From Lepagella muris (GTDB lineage Bacteria; Bacteroidota; Bacteroidia; Bacteroidales; Muribaculaceae): 64,000 nt of DNA. Below, piece by piece: positions 1 to 8,245 of this stretch. Location of the stretch: positions 62,001 to 126,000 of the forward strand of contig NZ_SRYB01000003.1 in assembly GCF_004793975.1 (NCBI RefSeq). Direction: 5' to 3'. The translations under genes were made by a program, and so were the position numbers. Positions within the stretch are counted from its first letter, which is position 1. Each line of letters starts with the position of its first letter. Under the pieces are notes generated by a model. It searched no databases. It saw nothing but the letters and a program-made list of their open reading frames with translations, and had not been told where the DNA came from.

Positions 1-409
1 AATCGTATCCCTCAAACGGAAACTTCTTCAGCGGCGAACCAAGCAGCAGAGGTGCGAGGGCGTCTGCAATCACTGAATGAAAGCTACGGTAAGAGCCGGA
101 GTCAACAATCCCCGCTATGCCGTCAATATCTAACTGGAATTGCACAGTTATCGCAGATATTTGCAATGCTGCAAAACGAAGAAGAATCGAGTCAGGACGG
201 CCGACCCACTTCTTTGCCTCACGCCTCGACGGAGGTAGAGCGATATATTTCAGAATGTCTGAAAGGTTTGTTGTCAGGAAGTCTCGGTACCAGTCAAATC
301 CCTTCTCTTTTAAGAACGTATGGAGTTGTGACACCTCTTCCTGACGGAAAGAGCAGCGTATCTCCGTTTCAGATACATCTGATCTTACAAGATAGTTTTC
401 AAGGCTCAT
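1..409 (-). CDS. Partial hypothetical protein, divergent from the phage early operon
   Basis: An open frame of 136 codons starts at ATG 409-407 (MSLENYLVRSDVSETE) and runs off the window start, so the C-terminus is missing. I do not recognise the family and see no helix-turn-helix, signal peptide or membrane segment in the visible part. A Bacteroidales-type -7 box (TATCTTTG on the minus strand, 495-488) lies upstream and points away from the transposase operon. That layout is what a phage repressor region of the Mu type would have, but nothing in the protein confirms repressor function. Base composition is AT-richer than the neighbouring phage genes. Confidence 0.65.
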   Translation of the reverse strand, partial: MSLENYLVRSDVSETEIRCSFRQEEVSQLHTFLKEKGFDWYRDFLTTNLSDILKYIALPPSRREAKKWVGRPDSILLRFAALQISAITVQFQLDIDGIAGIVDSGSYRSFHSVIADALAPLLLGSPLKKFPFEGYD

Positions 410-522
410 GGCTTTGCGGTCTTTTTGATATGATGTTTGGATGCCGACCGGACGTGGAATCCAAGTCGGTGATTTACTAACAATCTACAAAGATAACGAA
501 TAAAATCCAATAAGTGAGAAAA

Positions 523-903
523 ATGAACAAGTACATTTCAGTCAGCAAGGAGGGCATCAGGTCCCTGCAGCGCACCTTCAAGGTCAAAGGGAAGGAAATC
601 TGCGAGCGTTGCGTCAAGAACGCCCTTGCCTACCGCACGGATAACGAGCTTGCCAGGAAGATACGATTCGCGGCGGTCAGGCACCACATGGGCTGCACCT
701 ATTACGTCATTCCGGAGGGGGAGTTCTTTTTCGATTCCGACAGCTGCTGGCACGCGGTCTATCCTAACCGGGCCGAAATCTACCTTGACAAGCAGACGGG
801 CGAAGGCACTGTCTATGACCCCAAGGGTAATGTAGTGGCAAGATACGACCACGTCACGCTGTCACAGATTAACGAGTTGAAGAGCATGGCAGAATCACTC
901 TGA
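523..903 (+). CDS. Phage early hypothetical protein
   Basis: A 126-residue soluble protein lies directly upstream of the transposase with an 11-bp gap, so it is probably the first gene of the early operon. ATG 523 (MNKYISVSKEG) is preferred over GTG 514 because it is a standard start and keeps the typical early MNKYI. The protein has a basic N-terminal half with two cysteines (near residues 27 and 30) and a C-terminal part rich in aromatic residues. I see no recognised domain. In Mu the matching position is held by the small DNA-binding protein Ner, but no HTH is evident here. Confidence 0.75.
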   Translation: MNKYISVSKEGIRSLQRTFKVKGKEICERCVKNALAYRTDNELARKIRFAAVRHHMGCTYYVIPEGEFFFDSDSCWHAVYPNRAEIYLDKQTGEGTVYDPKGNVVARYDHVTLSQINELKSMAESL

Positions 904-914
904 CAAACGAGATC

Positions 915-2945
915 ATGGAATACTACGACGGAAGATTATGCGTATCGATGCGAGAGCTCATTGACAACAACATTGTCACTGAGTCGAACTATCGCAACTG
1001 GACAAATCGAGGCCGTGTCGAGGTCGCCCGTCGTGGAGGAGGTTCCGCCGACAATTATGCCCTTGTGGTGGTTGAGTCGCTGCCGACACGGTACAAGGAC
1101 GCCGTCCATGAGAAGCTCGGCAGCGGGGACGAGATACTCGCCGCCGGGTGGTTCCGTGAGAACTACGAGCGCGACCAGAAGGCCGTGGTATGGTTTAACG
1201 ACCGGGAGAAATGCCTTGTCGACTTCAAGGACGAAAAGAAGCGGCGGCAGTGGGTCGAGGAGTGCGTTGTGAACGCGAGCGTCCTGAACTGCTGCATCCG
1301 TCTCCACAGCCGGGCGAGCGATTTCCAGAGGGTCCTGGGCAACACCTACCAGTGGGAGAAGATGGCCAAAGCCGTCGAGAGCCTGCGCGAGCAGTTCGGG
1401 CACACTCTGCCGACCTCGATGTTCCGCTTCCGCAAGAAGGTGGCCGAATACCGGCGGGACGGCTACGCCGCCCTGATCAGCGGCAAGTTCGGCAACCAGT
1501 CTGCTCGGATAATGACCGCGAGGGAGGAGCGCGTGATAGTGAGCATAGCCTGTCTCGAGAACCAGCCCTACAACACCACGGTCAGGGAGATGTACATCAT
1601 GTTCCTCACGGGCGAGCTGGAGGTGTGGGACTACGACACCGGCGAGCTCTACGACCCCGAGACCTTCGCAAAGAAGGGGGAGGAGCCTTGGATACCGAGC
1701 GACGCGACCATAGCGAACTACCTCAACCGGCGCAAGAACAAGATCATCATCGAGAGGCACCACCGCAGCGGCAGCGACTTCTACCACGAGCAGATGCCGC
1801 ACATGCACCGCCACAACGGGAACTTCTCGCTGTCGCAGATAACGATGGACGACGTCGACCTCAAGCGCCGCATGAAGGGGAACAAGAGGGTCCACGCCTA
1901 CTACGCCTACGACGTGGTGAGCCAGTGCAGGATAGGCGCGGCCTACGGGCGCGAGAAGGACGACGCCCTCGTCGTCGAATGCTTCCGCGACATGTTCCGG
2001 CTCATAACGAGGCACGGCTGGGGTATGCCCGCCGGCATCGAGGTGGAGAACCACCTGATGGGCAAGTACCGCGACGGCTTCCTGAAAGCCGGGGAGATGT
2101 TCGACTGCGTCCACTTCTGCGCCCCGCTTAACTCGCAGGAAAAATACGCGGAGCCGCTCAACGGCGCCTTCCAGCGCTCGATAGCCCACAAGAACCACAC
2201 GGGGCAGGGCCGCTTCTACAGCAAGGGGAAGAACCGCATCGACCGACAGAAGGTCAGCGACGAGAGCAATGACACATACCGCGACAGACATTACTACACC
2301 TTCGAGGAGCTTGTCGCCGACGACCGCGCCGACATAGCGGAATGGAACAACACCCTCCATCCCGACCAGAAGAGGTTCAAGGGAATGACCCGGTGGGACG
2401 TGCTCGTGTCGAGGATAAACCCGACCTTGCGTCCTCTCGACAGGGCCTCGCTGAGCCGCTATATCGGCGAGAGTGTGCCGACGAGCGTCAGGCGCAACTC
2501 GACAGTCAGGGTGTGCGGCGAGGACTGGAGGCTGAGCCATCCGAGCGTGCTCGAGCGCCTCGCTCCCAACGACCTCAAGGTCACGGCATACTACCTGCCC
2601 GACGAGGAGGGGAAGCCGACGGACGTCTACATCTACCAGGGCGCGTACTTCATCGACAAGGTGAGCCGGATAGAGACCTACAACCGCGTCTATGCCGAGC
2701 AGACAGACGAGGACCGCGCCAGATACACCGAGCAGTGCAAGATGGTGTCGGAGTACAAGAAGTATGTCGAGGACAACGACGTGCCCAAAATCGGGATAGC
2801 AAAAAAGATGCGCGCTTCGGTGCCGGAAATCCCGGCGGAGGCCGTGGTAATACCTTCGGCGGCAGCCGTGCCGACGGCAGCCGACACCGCGGACGGAGTG
2901 TTCGCCGGGATAGATTGGGCGGCCGCCGGATTCAGAGACCAGTAG
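915..2945 (+). CDS. MuA-type DDE transposase
   Basis: This 676-residue protein is the transposase that joins phage ends to target DNA during integration and replicative transposition. The N-terminal about 70 residues form a Mu-type DNA-binding domain (VSMRELIDNNIVTESNYRNW). The RNase-H-like core follows: the first catalytic aspartate is in ITMDDVD (D312, D313 or D315), the second acidic position is in IEVENHLMG (E376/E378), and the final glutamate is E413 in EKYAEPLN. E378 to E413 gives the 35-residue spacing of DDE enzymes, with Glu at the second position. The C-terminal part probably contacts MuB. It ends in TAG, 36 bp before the first ATG of the MuB reading frame. Confidence 0.95.
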   Translation: MEYYDGRLCVSMRELIDNNIVTESNYRNWTNRGRVEVARRGGGSADNYALVVVESLPTRYKDAVHEKLGSGDEILAAGWFRENYERDQKAVVWFNDREKCLVDFKDEKKRRQWVEECVVNASVLNCCIRLHSRASDFQRVLGNTYQWEKMAKAVESLREQFGHTLPTSMFRFRKKVAEYRRDGYAALISGKFGNQSARIMTAREERVIVSIACLENQPYNTTVREMYIMFLTGELEVWDYDTGELYDPETFAKKGEEPWIPSDATIANYLNRRKNKIIIERHHRSGSDFYHEQMPHMHRHNGNFSLSQITMDDVDLKRRMKGNKRVHAYYAYDVVSQCRIGAAYGREKDDALVVECFRDMFRLITRHGWGMPAGIEVENHLMGKYRDGFLKAGEMFDCVHFCAPLNSQEKYAEPLNGAFQRSIAHKNHTGQGRFYSKGKNRIDRQKVSDESNDTYRDRHYYTFEELVADDRADIAEWNNTLHPDQKRFKGMTRWDVLVSRINPTLRPLDRASLSRYIGESVPTSVRRNSTVRVCGEDWRLSHPSVLERLAPNDLKVTAYYLPDEEGKPTDVYIYQGAYFIDKVSRIETYNRVYAEQTDEDRARYTEQCKMVSEYKKYVEDNDVPKIGIAKKMRASVPEIPAEAVVIPSAAAVPTAADTADGVFAGIDWAAAGFRDQ

Positions 2946-3026
2946 AACAACGTTAAAACGAAATTCAAAAAGCATTAGAATATGATTACAACAGAAATCA
3001 GATAGAAAATCACCGCCGCGATCACG

Positions 3027-3854
3027 GTGGCCCGGCGGAACTACCCGAGCGACTCCAAGCACGCCGCCTCGCTGGGCATCACCACCTCGGCCTACAGCGC
3101 CGTCAAGAACGGCCAGACCGACCGGGTGCTGAGCGACGCCAACTGGATAAGCATCGCCCGCAAGCTCGGCGTGAGCCTCCGCGACGAGATAGAGTGGAAG
3201 GCCGCCAAGACCCCGGTGTTCCAGTACGTCACCGCGCAATTGGAGTTCTGCCAGCAGTCTGGTGTCAGCGGCATACTCTGCGACGAGCCGAACATAGGGA
3301 AGACCTTCACCGCCCGGCTCTACGTGCAGAGCCACCGCAACGCCGTCTATATCGACTGCTCGCAGGTCAAGACCAAGCTGAAGCTCATTCGTAAGATTGC
3401 AGCCGAATTTGGTGTCGACAGCAAAGGTCGGTACAGTGATGTCTACGGCGACCTTGTGTTTTACCTGCGCTCTATCGAGCAACCTCTTATAATACTCGAT
3501 GAGGCCGGCGACCTTCAGTACGAAGCCTTCCTTGAGTTGAAAGCCCTATGGAACGCGACCGAGCGCTGCTGTGCGTGGTATATGATGGGTGCTGACGGGC
3601 TCAAGGAGAAGATCAACCGCTCGATAGAGTGCAGGAAGGTCGGCTATACCGAGATGCTGAGCCGCTACGGCGACCGCTTCAGCAAGGTCACGCCTGACAA
3701 TGGCGAAGACCGCCGTGCCTTCCTGCTCGAACAAGCCCGGATCGTGGCGAAGGTCAACGCCCCCGATGGCGCCGACATAGCGCAGATAGTGCGCAAGACC
3801 GGAGGCGGGCTGCGTCGCGTATATACCGAAATCGAAAAACTTAAAAGACAGTGA
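3027..3854 (+). CDS. MuB-type transposition target-capture ATPase
   Basis: An AAA+ ATPase that binds target DNA and activates the transposase. An N-terminal HTH (SKHAASLGITTSAYSAVKNG) is followed by a Walker A variant (CDEPNIGKT), Walker B (LIILDEAGDL) and the conserved YMMGADGL segment. The natural N-terminus seems to begin at ATG 2982, 45 bp upstream and in frame, reading MITTEIR then TAG (3003-3005) then KITAAITVARRNY. The amber codon sits where glutamine would fit. From the sequence shown, the longest uninterrupted frame starts at GTG 3027, which removes only part of the first helix. The stop overlaps GTG 3851 of the next frame. Confidence 0.85.
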   Translation: MARRNYPSDSKHAASLGITTSAYSAVKNGQTDRVLSDANWISIARKLGVSLRDEIEWKAAKTPVFQYVTAQLEFCQQSGVSGILCDEPNIGKTFTARLYVQSHRNAVYIDCSQVKTKLKLIRKIAAEFGVDSKGRYSDVYGDLVFYLRSIEQPLIILDEAGDLQYEAFLELKALWNATERCCAWYMMGADGLKEKINRSIECRKVGYTEMLSRYGDRFSKVTPDNGEDRRAFLLEQARIVAKVNAPDGADIAQIVRKTGGGLRRVYTEIEKLKRQ

Positions 3855-3856
3855 CT

Positions 3857-4483
3857 ATGCCGAAGAGAGCGTTCAGCCCCAAAGAGGTGCTTGCCAAGAC
3901 CTACAGGACCCTGCCGTGGGACGGCGAGTGGGCCGAGGCCTTCGGGCTGCCCACCGTCAACGAGACATGGCTCATCCATGGGCAGTCAGGCTCCGGCAAG
4001 AGCAGCTTCGTGATGCAGCTCGCGCGGAAGCTCACCGAGTACGGCACCGTCCTGTTCATGAGCTACGAGGAAGGAGTGGGGCAGTCCTTCCAGAAACGCA
4101 TCGCCAGGTTCAAGATGAACGAGGTGCAGGGGCGGTTCCGCATCGCCACCTCCGACACCATCGAGGAACTGACGGCGCGGCTCAGATGCAAGAAAAGCCC
4201 GAGGTTCGTCATCATCGACAGCTTCCAGGCCGCGGGGTGGGAGTACCCCGAGACCGAGTCCCTGATAAAGAGCTTCCCCCGGAAATGCTTCATCTTCATC
4301 AGCCAGGAGCACAAGGGGCAGCCGATGGGCAAGGCCGCCGTCAGACTTAAGTTCTTCGCGGGGGTGAAGGTCAGGGTCAGCGGCTATAAGGCCTACTGCC
4401 AGGGCCGCTTTATCCCGGCACCGGGTGTATATTACCCGGTATGGACGGAAGGAATATTGAAAACGACCAACAATCCCGGATAA
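3857..4483 (+). CDS. RecA/DnaB-like P-loop ATPase
   Basis: A 208-residue cytoplasmic ATPase. Walker A is GQSGSGKSS (about residues 43-51) and Walker B is FVIIDSF (about 117-123), the RecA/RadA-type core. ATG 3857 lies 3 bp after the MuB stop. ATPases of this type often follow MuB in Bacteroidales transposable phages; the role there is not established, and recombination or helicase loading are the usual guesses. I see no zinc finger or Lon domain, so it is not a full RadA. Confidence 0.75.
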   Translation: MPKRAFSPKEVLAKTYRTLPWDGEWAEAFGLPTVNETWLIHGQSGSGKSSFVMQLARKLTEYGTVLFMSYEEGVGQSFQKRIARFKMNEVQGRFRIATSDTIEELTARLRCKKSPRFVIIDSFQAAGWEYPETESLIKSFPRKCFIFISQEHKGQPMGKAAVRLKFFAGVKVRVSGYKAYCQGRFIPAPGVYYPVWTEGILKTTNNPG

Positions 4484-4485
4484 CT

Positions 4486-4704
4486 ATGAGTAAGAAACGA
4501 ACAATGATAATCATCGAGCCGGACAGCCGGATACACAAGGAGGCGTTTATGACCGCCCCGATGACATGTCCTTATTGCAACGGCAGGGGAGGATTTGGTA
4601 TAGACACTTCCGAAGGACCGGATTTTCAGCCATGCCCGGACTGTGCCGGCACCGGCGAGGTGGCTGCAATGGTGACGATAGACTGGAAACCGAATATAAA
4701 ATAA
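4486..4704 (+). CDS. Small zinc-finger protein, DnaJ-type CxxCxGxG repeats
   Basis: 72 residues starting at ATG 4486, two bases after the previous stop. Two DnaJ-like knuckles are present: CPYCNGRGGFG and CPDCAGTGEV, enough for one zinc site. There is no J domain, so this is a free-standing zinc ribbon. It has a relative at 6452-6655 in the same operon with CKECHGTG and CPQCEGSG, suggesting a duplication. Function unknown. Confidence 0.75.
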   Translation: MSKKRTMIIIEPDSRIHKEAFMTAPMTCPYCNGRGGFGIDTSEGPDFQPCPDCAGTGEVAAMVTIDWKPNIK

Positions 4705-4710
4705 ACGATT

Positions 4711-4884
4711 ATGAGTGAGACAAAATTTACCTGCTGCATCTGCGGCAAAGAGGTCGCGGAATACGGCAACGATCCGTGGCCAATCAAAGAGGACGGTCGG
4801 TGCTGCAATTACTGCAACTGGACGGTAGTCCTCAAGGAGAGAAACCGATTAAGTGAACTAAACAGAAAAAAGAACAATGGCTAA
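4711..4884 (+). CDS. Small cysteine-rich zinc-ribbon protein
   Basis: 57 residues: ATG 4711 to TAA 4882-4884. Cysteines occur as CCICG (residues 8-12) and CCNYC (31-35), a four-cysteine zinc-ribbon spacing, with a conserved-looking GNDPWPI between them. Small proteins of this pattern are common in Bacteroidales genomes and phages; their role is not known. The end overlaps the next gene by 8 bp, which supports it as real. Confidence 0.72.
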   Translation: MSETKFTCCICGKEVAEYGNDPWPIKEDGRCCNYCNWTVVLKERNRLSELNRKKNNG

Positions 4885-5101
4885 AGACAAAGATAAAGTC
4901 CAACTTCAGGTTCTTGATGAGTTATGCGGCAAGACAAGAACTTCGCTCAATGCTGCACTTCATTACCTTGAAGTAGTGGCTGTAACCGAGACAACAAGGG
5001 ATACAGCGATGGTAAAAACCAAAATTGATGAAGCTCTTATGTGGCTTGAAAGATACCATACTGGTGTCATGATCGATTTAGCTAATAAAACATGCGTATA
5101 A
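4877..5101 (+). CDS. Phage early hypothetical protein
   Basis: A 74-residue, mostly helical acidic protein (MAKDKDKVQLQVLDELCGK). It overlaps the zinc-ribbon gene by 8 bp and is followed after 1 bp by the GemA-like gene, so it is in the early operon. Base composition is lower in GC than the flanking phage genes. No recognised domain. Confidence 0.65.
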   Translation: MAKDKDKVQLQVLDELCGKTRTSLNAALHYLEVVAVTETTRDTAMVKTKIDEALMWLERYHTGVMIDLANKTCV

Positions 5102-5102
5102 T

Positions 5103-5585
5103 ATGAAACAGGAAGTAACAAACTTCGCCCGGTTCTATGCGGCAATCAAGGCTCTTGATTTTTACACCGACCGCGATGATATGAAAAAGAATCTGGTACA
5201 CCGGCACACCGGAGGGCGCACCGACAGCCTCCGCGAGATGACGCGGGAAGAGTACGACCGCTGCTGCGAGGATATCAAGCGCAAGGTCTGCGGGCAGGAC
5301 GAGCTCCGCAGGGAGCGCAGCAAGACTCTCAAACTCATGCAGCAGATGGGAGTTGATACAACCGACTGGGGGCGCGTCAATCTGCTGTGCCGCGATGCCC
5401 GGATAATCGGCAAGGATTTCTACCATATCACCGCCGAGGAACACCGGGAACTGCGCCGGAAGCTCAAGAGCATCGAGCGCAAAGGCGGCATACGCCGGCA
5501 GCCGGTGGAAATGCCAGAGCTGCCAAAGACTCAGCAATCCCGGCAGCAAGTAATAATAATTCCCATGAGCATGGGTCAAGCATAA
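5103..5585 (+). CDS. GemA/gp16-like early regulatory protein (DUF1018 type)
   Basis: 160 residues. The central part (MGVDTTDWGRVNLLCRDARIIGKDFYHITAEEHRELRRKLKSI, about residues 80-122) fits the Mu gp16/GemA pattern, in which a small helical domain ends in a conserved W.R/..I.GK.FY..L..EE motif. In Mu, GemA affects host gene expression and DNA topology; transfer of that role here is inference. Placement in the early operon after the transposition genes agrees with Mu order. Confidence 0.65.
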   Translation: MKQEVTNFARFYAAIKALDFYTDRDDMKKNLVHRHTGGRTDSLREMTREEYDRCCEDIKRKVCGQDELRRERSKTLKLMQQMGVDTTDWGRVNLLCRDARIIGKDFYHITAEEHRELRRKLKSIERKGGIRRQPVEMPELPKTQQSRQQVIIIPMSMGQA

Positions 5586-5592
5586 TAAAAAC

Positions 5593-5766
5593 ATGAAGAA
5601 GCGACATTGGAAAATAAAACTCAGGGAACGCTCCACCGGCCACATACTCACGCCCGAATACGACGGCTATCTCGACCGCGACGGGGTTATAGAGTTCTTC
5701 GGGCTCGAGAACCCCGACGTCGAGTGGTACAGAATAGAGGAAGTCCCCTGCAAAGAAAACGAATAA
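5593..5766 (+). CDS. Small phage hypothetical protein
   Basis: 57 residues from ATG 5593 (MKKRHWKIKLRERSTGHIL) to TAA 5764-5766. Codon use matches the flanking GC-rich phage genes and the spacing (7 bp after the previous stop, 22 bp before the next start) fits an operon gene. No recognised domain. Confidence 0.6.
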   Translation: MKKRHWKIKLRERSTGHILTPEYDGYLDRDGVIEFFGLENPDVEWYRIEEVPCKENE

Positions 5767-5788
5767 CAACCCTTAAAAAACAAGAGAT

Positions 5789-6445
5789 ATGACAGAAAAA
5801 GTGGAAATGACAGCCGAAGAGCGTCAGGAATTCGAGGCTTTCAAGGCCGAGAAAGAGAAGAAGCGCCGCGAGCAGGAGCGCAAGGAGCAGCGCAAACAGT
5901 ACGCCGACATGGTCGACGAGGAAGTCGCCGCCACCATTCCGCAGCTCCGCGAGCTGAGCGAGCGGATCAAGCAGGTCAAGGAGGCCATATTCGGCAACTT
6001 CGAGACCATCCTGGGCATGAAGTCGGAAATCACCGGCGTGGCCCGCAACGGGCAGAACAGCCACACGTTCACCAACTCCGACAGCACGCTGCGCGTCATC
6101 CTCGGGGTGAACACCATCGACGGCTACCGTGACACCGTGGAGGACGGCATCGCCATGGTCAAGGGCTACATAGAGAGCCTCGCCAAGGACGATGCCACCA
6201 AAGCCCTCGTCAACGCCGTGCTGCGCCTTCTCAGCCGCGACGGGCAGGGCAACATCAAGGCCAGCCGCGTGCTTCAGCTCCGCAAGATGGCCGAGGACAG
6301 CGGCAGCGAGCAGTTCCTCGAGGGCGTGAAAATCATAGAGGAGGCATACCAGCCGACCGTCTCCAAGAAGTTCATCCGCGCCCAGTACAAGAACGACAAG
6401 GGCGCATGGTGCTACATACCCCTTGGCATGACCGATGTTGATTAA
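5789..6445 (+). CDS. DUF3164-family phage protein
   Basis: 218 residues. A highly charged N-terminal coiled coil (about residues 8-45) is followed by a compact domain with FGNFETILGMKSEITGV, the DVDG-like N-terminal strand region, and a C-terminal YQPTVSKKFIRAQYKNDKGAWCYIPLGM. DUF3164 proteins are standard early genes of Mu-like phages and are often labelled sulfate transporter by mistake. Function unknown; DNA binding is sometimes proposed. Confidence 0.8.
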   Translation: MTEKVEMTAEERQEFEAFKAEKEKKRREQERKEQRKQYADMVDEEVAATIPQLRELSERIKQVKEAIFGNFETILGMKSEITGVARNGQNSHTFTNSDSTLRVILGVNTIDGYRDTVEDGIAMVKGYIESLAKDDATKALVNAVLRLLSRDGQGNIKASRVLQLRKMAEDSGSEQFLEGVKIIEEAYQPTVSKKFIRAQYKNDKGAWCYIPLGMTDVD

Positions 6446-6451
6446 AACCTG

Positions 6452-6655
6452 ATGAAAATGGAAAAAGAAATCAAGAGACCGCCCCGGATCGCGGTGTGCA
6501 AGGAATGTCACGGCACCGGGATACAGCAGACCGACGCGCCCCGGAGACACCCGGCTCCGTGTCCGCAGTGCGAAGGCAGCGGCCGGGTCACGGTGAGCAG
6601 CGTGACGACACTCGACATCAGACCTTACAGACAGATACAGGTTAAAACCATGTGA
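6452..6655 (+). CDS. Small zinc-finger protein, DnaJ-type repeats (second copy)
   Basis: 67 residues with CKECHGTG (about residues 16-23) and CPQCEGSG (about 37-44), again one DnaJ-like zinc site without a J domain. ATG 6458 is an alternative start. It resembles the product of 4486-4704 in both knuckles. Its stop overlaps GTG 6652 of the next frame, though ATG 6661 is the likelier start there. Confidence 0.7.
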   Translation: MKMEKEIKRPPRIAVCKECHGTGIQQTDAPRRHPAPCPQCEGSGRVTVSSVTTLDIRPYRQIQVKTM

Positions 6656-6660
6656 CAGCA

Positions 6661-6921
6661 ATGGCAGACAAGCGCGGCATGTCCTACAGAAAGCGCGTCG
6701 AGGACATAAACCGGATATATGACCGGTACGCCAGGAGCGGACTGAGCAACCGGGAGATATGGCGCAGGTACATATATCCGGCCTATTGGATCAGCGAGCG
6801 CACTTTCTACAACATCATGAACGCCACGGCAGGGCTTGAAACCCCGGTCGTGGCGTCCGACATGCCGAGCCTGTTTGACTTTGCAGACGAAAACCCCGAA
6901 AAAGAAGATACGGATGAATGA
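6661..6921 (+). CDS. Phage HTH-like hypothetical protein
   Basis: 86 residues from ATG 6661 (MADKRGMSYRKRVEDINRIYDRYARSG). The segment LSNREIWRRYIYPAYWISERTFYNIMN (about residues 29-55) reads like a helix-turn-helix with a second recognition-type helix. Small proteins of this kind sit just before the gpG-like gene in Bacteroidales Mu-type phages. It overlaps the next start by 8 bp. DNA-binding is inferred only. Confidence 0.65.
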   Translation: MADKRGMSYRKRVEDINRIYDRYARSGLSNREIWRRYIYPAYWISERTFYNIMNATAGLETPVVASDMPSLFDFADENPEKEDTDE

Positions 6922-7477
6922 CATTGACCGGCAGACACGCGCCATCTTCAAGAGCATACTGCGCGACATCAAGGTGGAGCTCGGCGACGAGTTCGACCGG
7001 AATTTCGAGCGCGAGGCCTTCTTCTCGCAGTCATGGGCCAGGCGCAAAAGCCCGACACGTCCGGGCGGCCACATACTTGTTGACACCGGCGCCCTCCGCC
7101 GGAGCGTCCGGAGCGAGATAAGGGAGAGCAGCATCGTGTTCTTCAGCGACCTTCCCTACGCCGCCATCCACAACGAGGGGGGCGAGATAAAGGTGACCGC
7201 CAGGATGAAGCGCTTCTTCTGGTACAAATACTACTCCGCCACCGGCTCCTTCGGCCGACGTAAGGACGGCACGTTGAGGCAGGACAAGAGAAACAGGCAG
7301 CTCACTTCCGAGGCTGACTTCTGGAAGGCGATGGCGCTTATGAAGGTCGGAGGCACCATCAAGATACCGCAGCGCAAGTTCCTCGGGAAATCGCCGGAAG
7401 TTGAGGCTGCGGTGAGGGAAATCATCGAAGAGAACCTTAACGAGTACATCAACAATATAAATTTCAATATTAAATGA
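6914..7477 (+). CDS. Phage virion morphogenesis protein (Mu gpG / HK97 gp10-like)
   Basis: 187 residues from ATG 6914, overlapping the previous gene. Features of the family are the basic QSWARRKSPTRPGGHILVDTGALRRSVRS segment, then FFSDLPYAAIHNEGGEIKVTARMKRFFW and the late IPQRKFLGKSPEV motif, where virion morphogenesis proteins keep a P.R.F.G. signature. These proteins act in head-tail joining. The following gene starts inside its stop codon (TAAATG style overlap at 7474). Confidence 0.82.
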   Translation: MNDIDRQTRAIFKSILRDIKVELGDEFDRNFEREAFFSQSWARRKSPTRPGGHILVDTGALRRSVRSEIRESSIVFFSDLPYAAIHNEGGEIKVTARMKRFFWYKYYSATGSFGRRKDGTLRQDKRNRQLTSEADFWKAMALMKVGGTIKIPQRKFLGKSPEVEAAVREIIEENLNEYINNINFNIK

Positions 7478-7740
7478 GAGAAAATGACAAACCCCTCAAC
7501 GGCTTAGTGCTGAATGGGAAATTTTATGAAGCAGTAGATCTGACCGAGGAAGAAGTTGATGCTATTACCGAGAGTGGGCATGGGCTATGTAATGAAAGTT
7601 GCGATTTTCAAGACTATTGTATGGGGTTTGCCAAAGACCGCTGTCGCTTAGTATGTGATAAGATTCCCTTTCCGCATACGGAGTGCTACACAGTCTTCCG
7701 CTTCTCCCAGTCAGTCACCGATAAAATTAATAAGAAATGA
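7474..7740 (+). CDS. Small cysteine-rich phage protein
   Basis: 88 residues with six cysteines in CNESCDFQDYC and a later C..C..C group, so a metal site or disulfide knot is possible. It is clearly AT-richer than the genes on either side, as expected for an inserted accessory gene. It overlaps both neighbours by 4 bp, so it is translationally coupled. Function unknown. Confidence 0.65.
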   Translation: MRENDKPLNGLVLNGKFYEAVDLTEEEVDAITESGHGLCNESCDFQDYCMGFAKDRCRLVCDKIPFPHTECYTVFRFSQSVTDKINKK

Positions 7741-8213
7741 GAGAGGAAATATATAACGCAATCAAGAATAGGCTCGAGGCATTGTGCGTCAATGCAGCCG
7801 GAGAATATTATGAACGCCCGGACGAGGCAGACATGGATGATGATATTTATCCTCGTGCGATAAGGCACATAGACCTATGGAACCATAATGTCGAGTTTAT
7901 CGAACAGGAGGTCGCATGGGAGCGTCCGGCAGTGTTCATCGAGTTCGTGCCCTTCAAGTGGCACGCCATTGTGCCGGGAGTCGAATACCGGGCACAGCCG
8001 CTGATCAACCTCCATGTGGTTACAGACTGGGCAGAGCAGAAAGGCATCGGCGAGTTCCGGCTGCTCGACAGGATTCATGAGCTGCTTGCCGGCCTGGAGG
8101 GAAACACCTTCATGGAGTTTGACATTGACAGTTCTGCAACCAACCACAACCACGAGGATATTGTCGAGAACATCGAGACCTATACCTGCGTCGGATTCCG
8201 ACATCTGAAATAA
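7737..8213 (+). CDS. Phage hypothetical protein, possible tail terminator
   Basis: 158 residues. The opening MREEIYNAIKNRLEAL, a central VPGVEYRAQPLINLHVVTDW and the end DIVENIETYTCVGFRH have the alternating strand pattern of tail-terminator/minor-tail proteins that follow gpG-like genes. I do not recognise the exact family. It is the last gene of the early + operon, followed by a strong hairpin shared with the convergent operon. Confidence 0.6.
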   Translation: MREEIYNAIKNRLEALCVNAAGEYYERPDEADMDDDIYPRAIRHIDLWNHNVEFIEQEVAWERPAVFIEFVPFKWHAIVPGVEYRAQPLINLHVVTDWAEQKGIGEFRLLDRIHELLAGLEGNTFMEFDIDSSATNHNHEDIVENIETYTCVGFRHLK

Positions 8214-8245
8214 GGTCCCATAAACGCGCCGTGTCGCAAAGGAAA

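Noticed and set aside
2943..3005. Use of TAG as glutamine in the phage (code change)
   Set aside because: TAG ends other phage genes cleanly (25096-25098, 32832-32834) right before the next start, so only the MuB site is unusual.
936..3482. 848-codon open frame on the minus strand over the transposase
   Set aside because: Antisense frame produced by GC-ending codons of muA/muB; the translation is low-complexity (L, V, A, H, R) with no domain.
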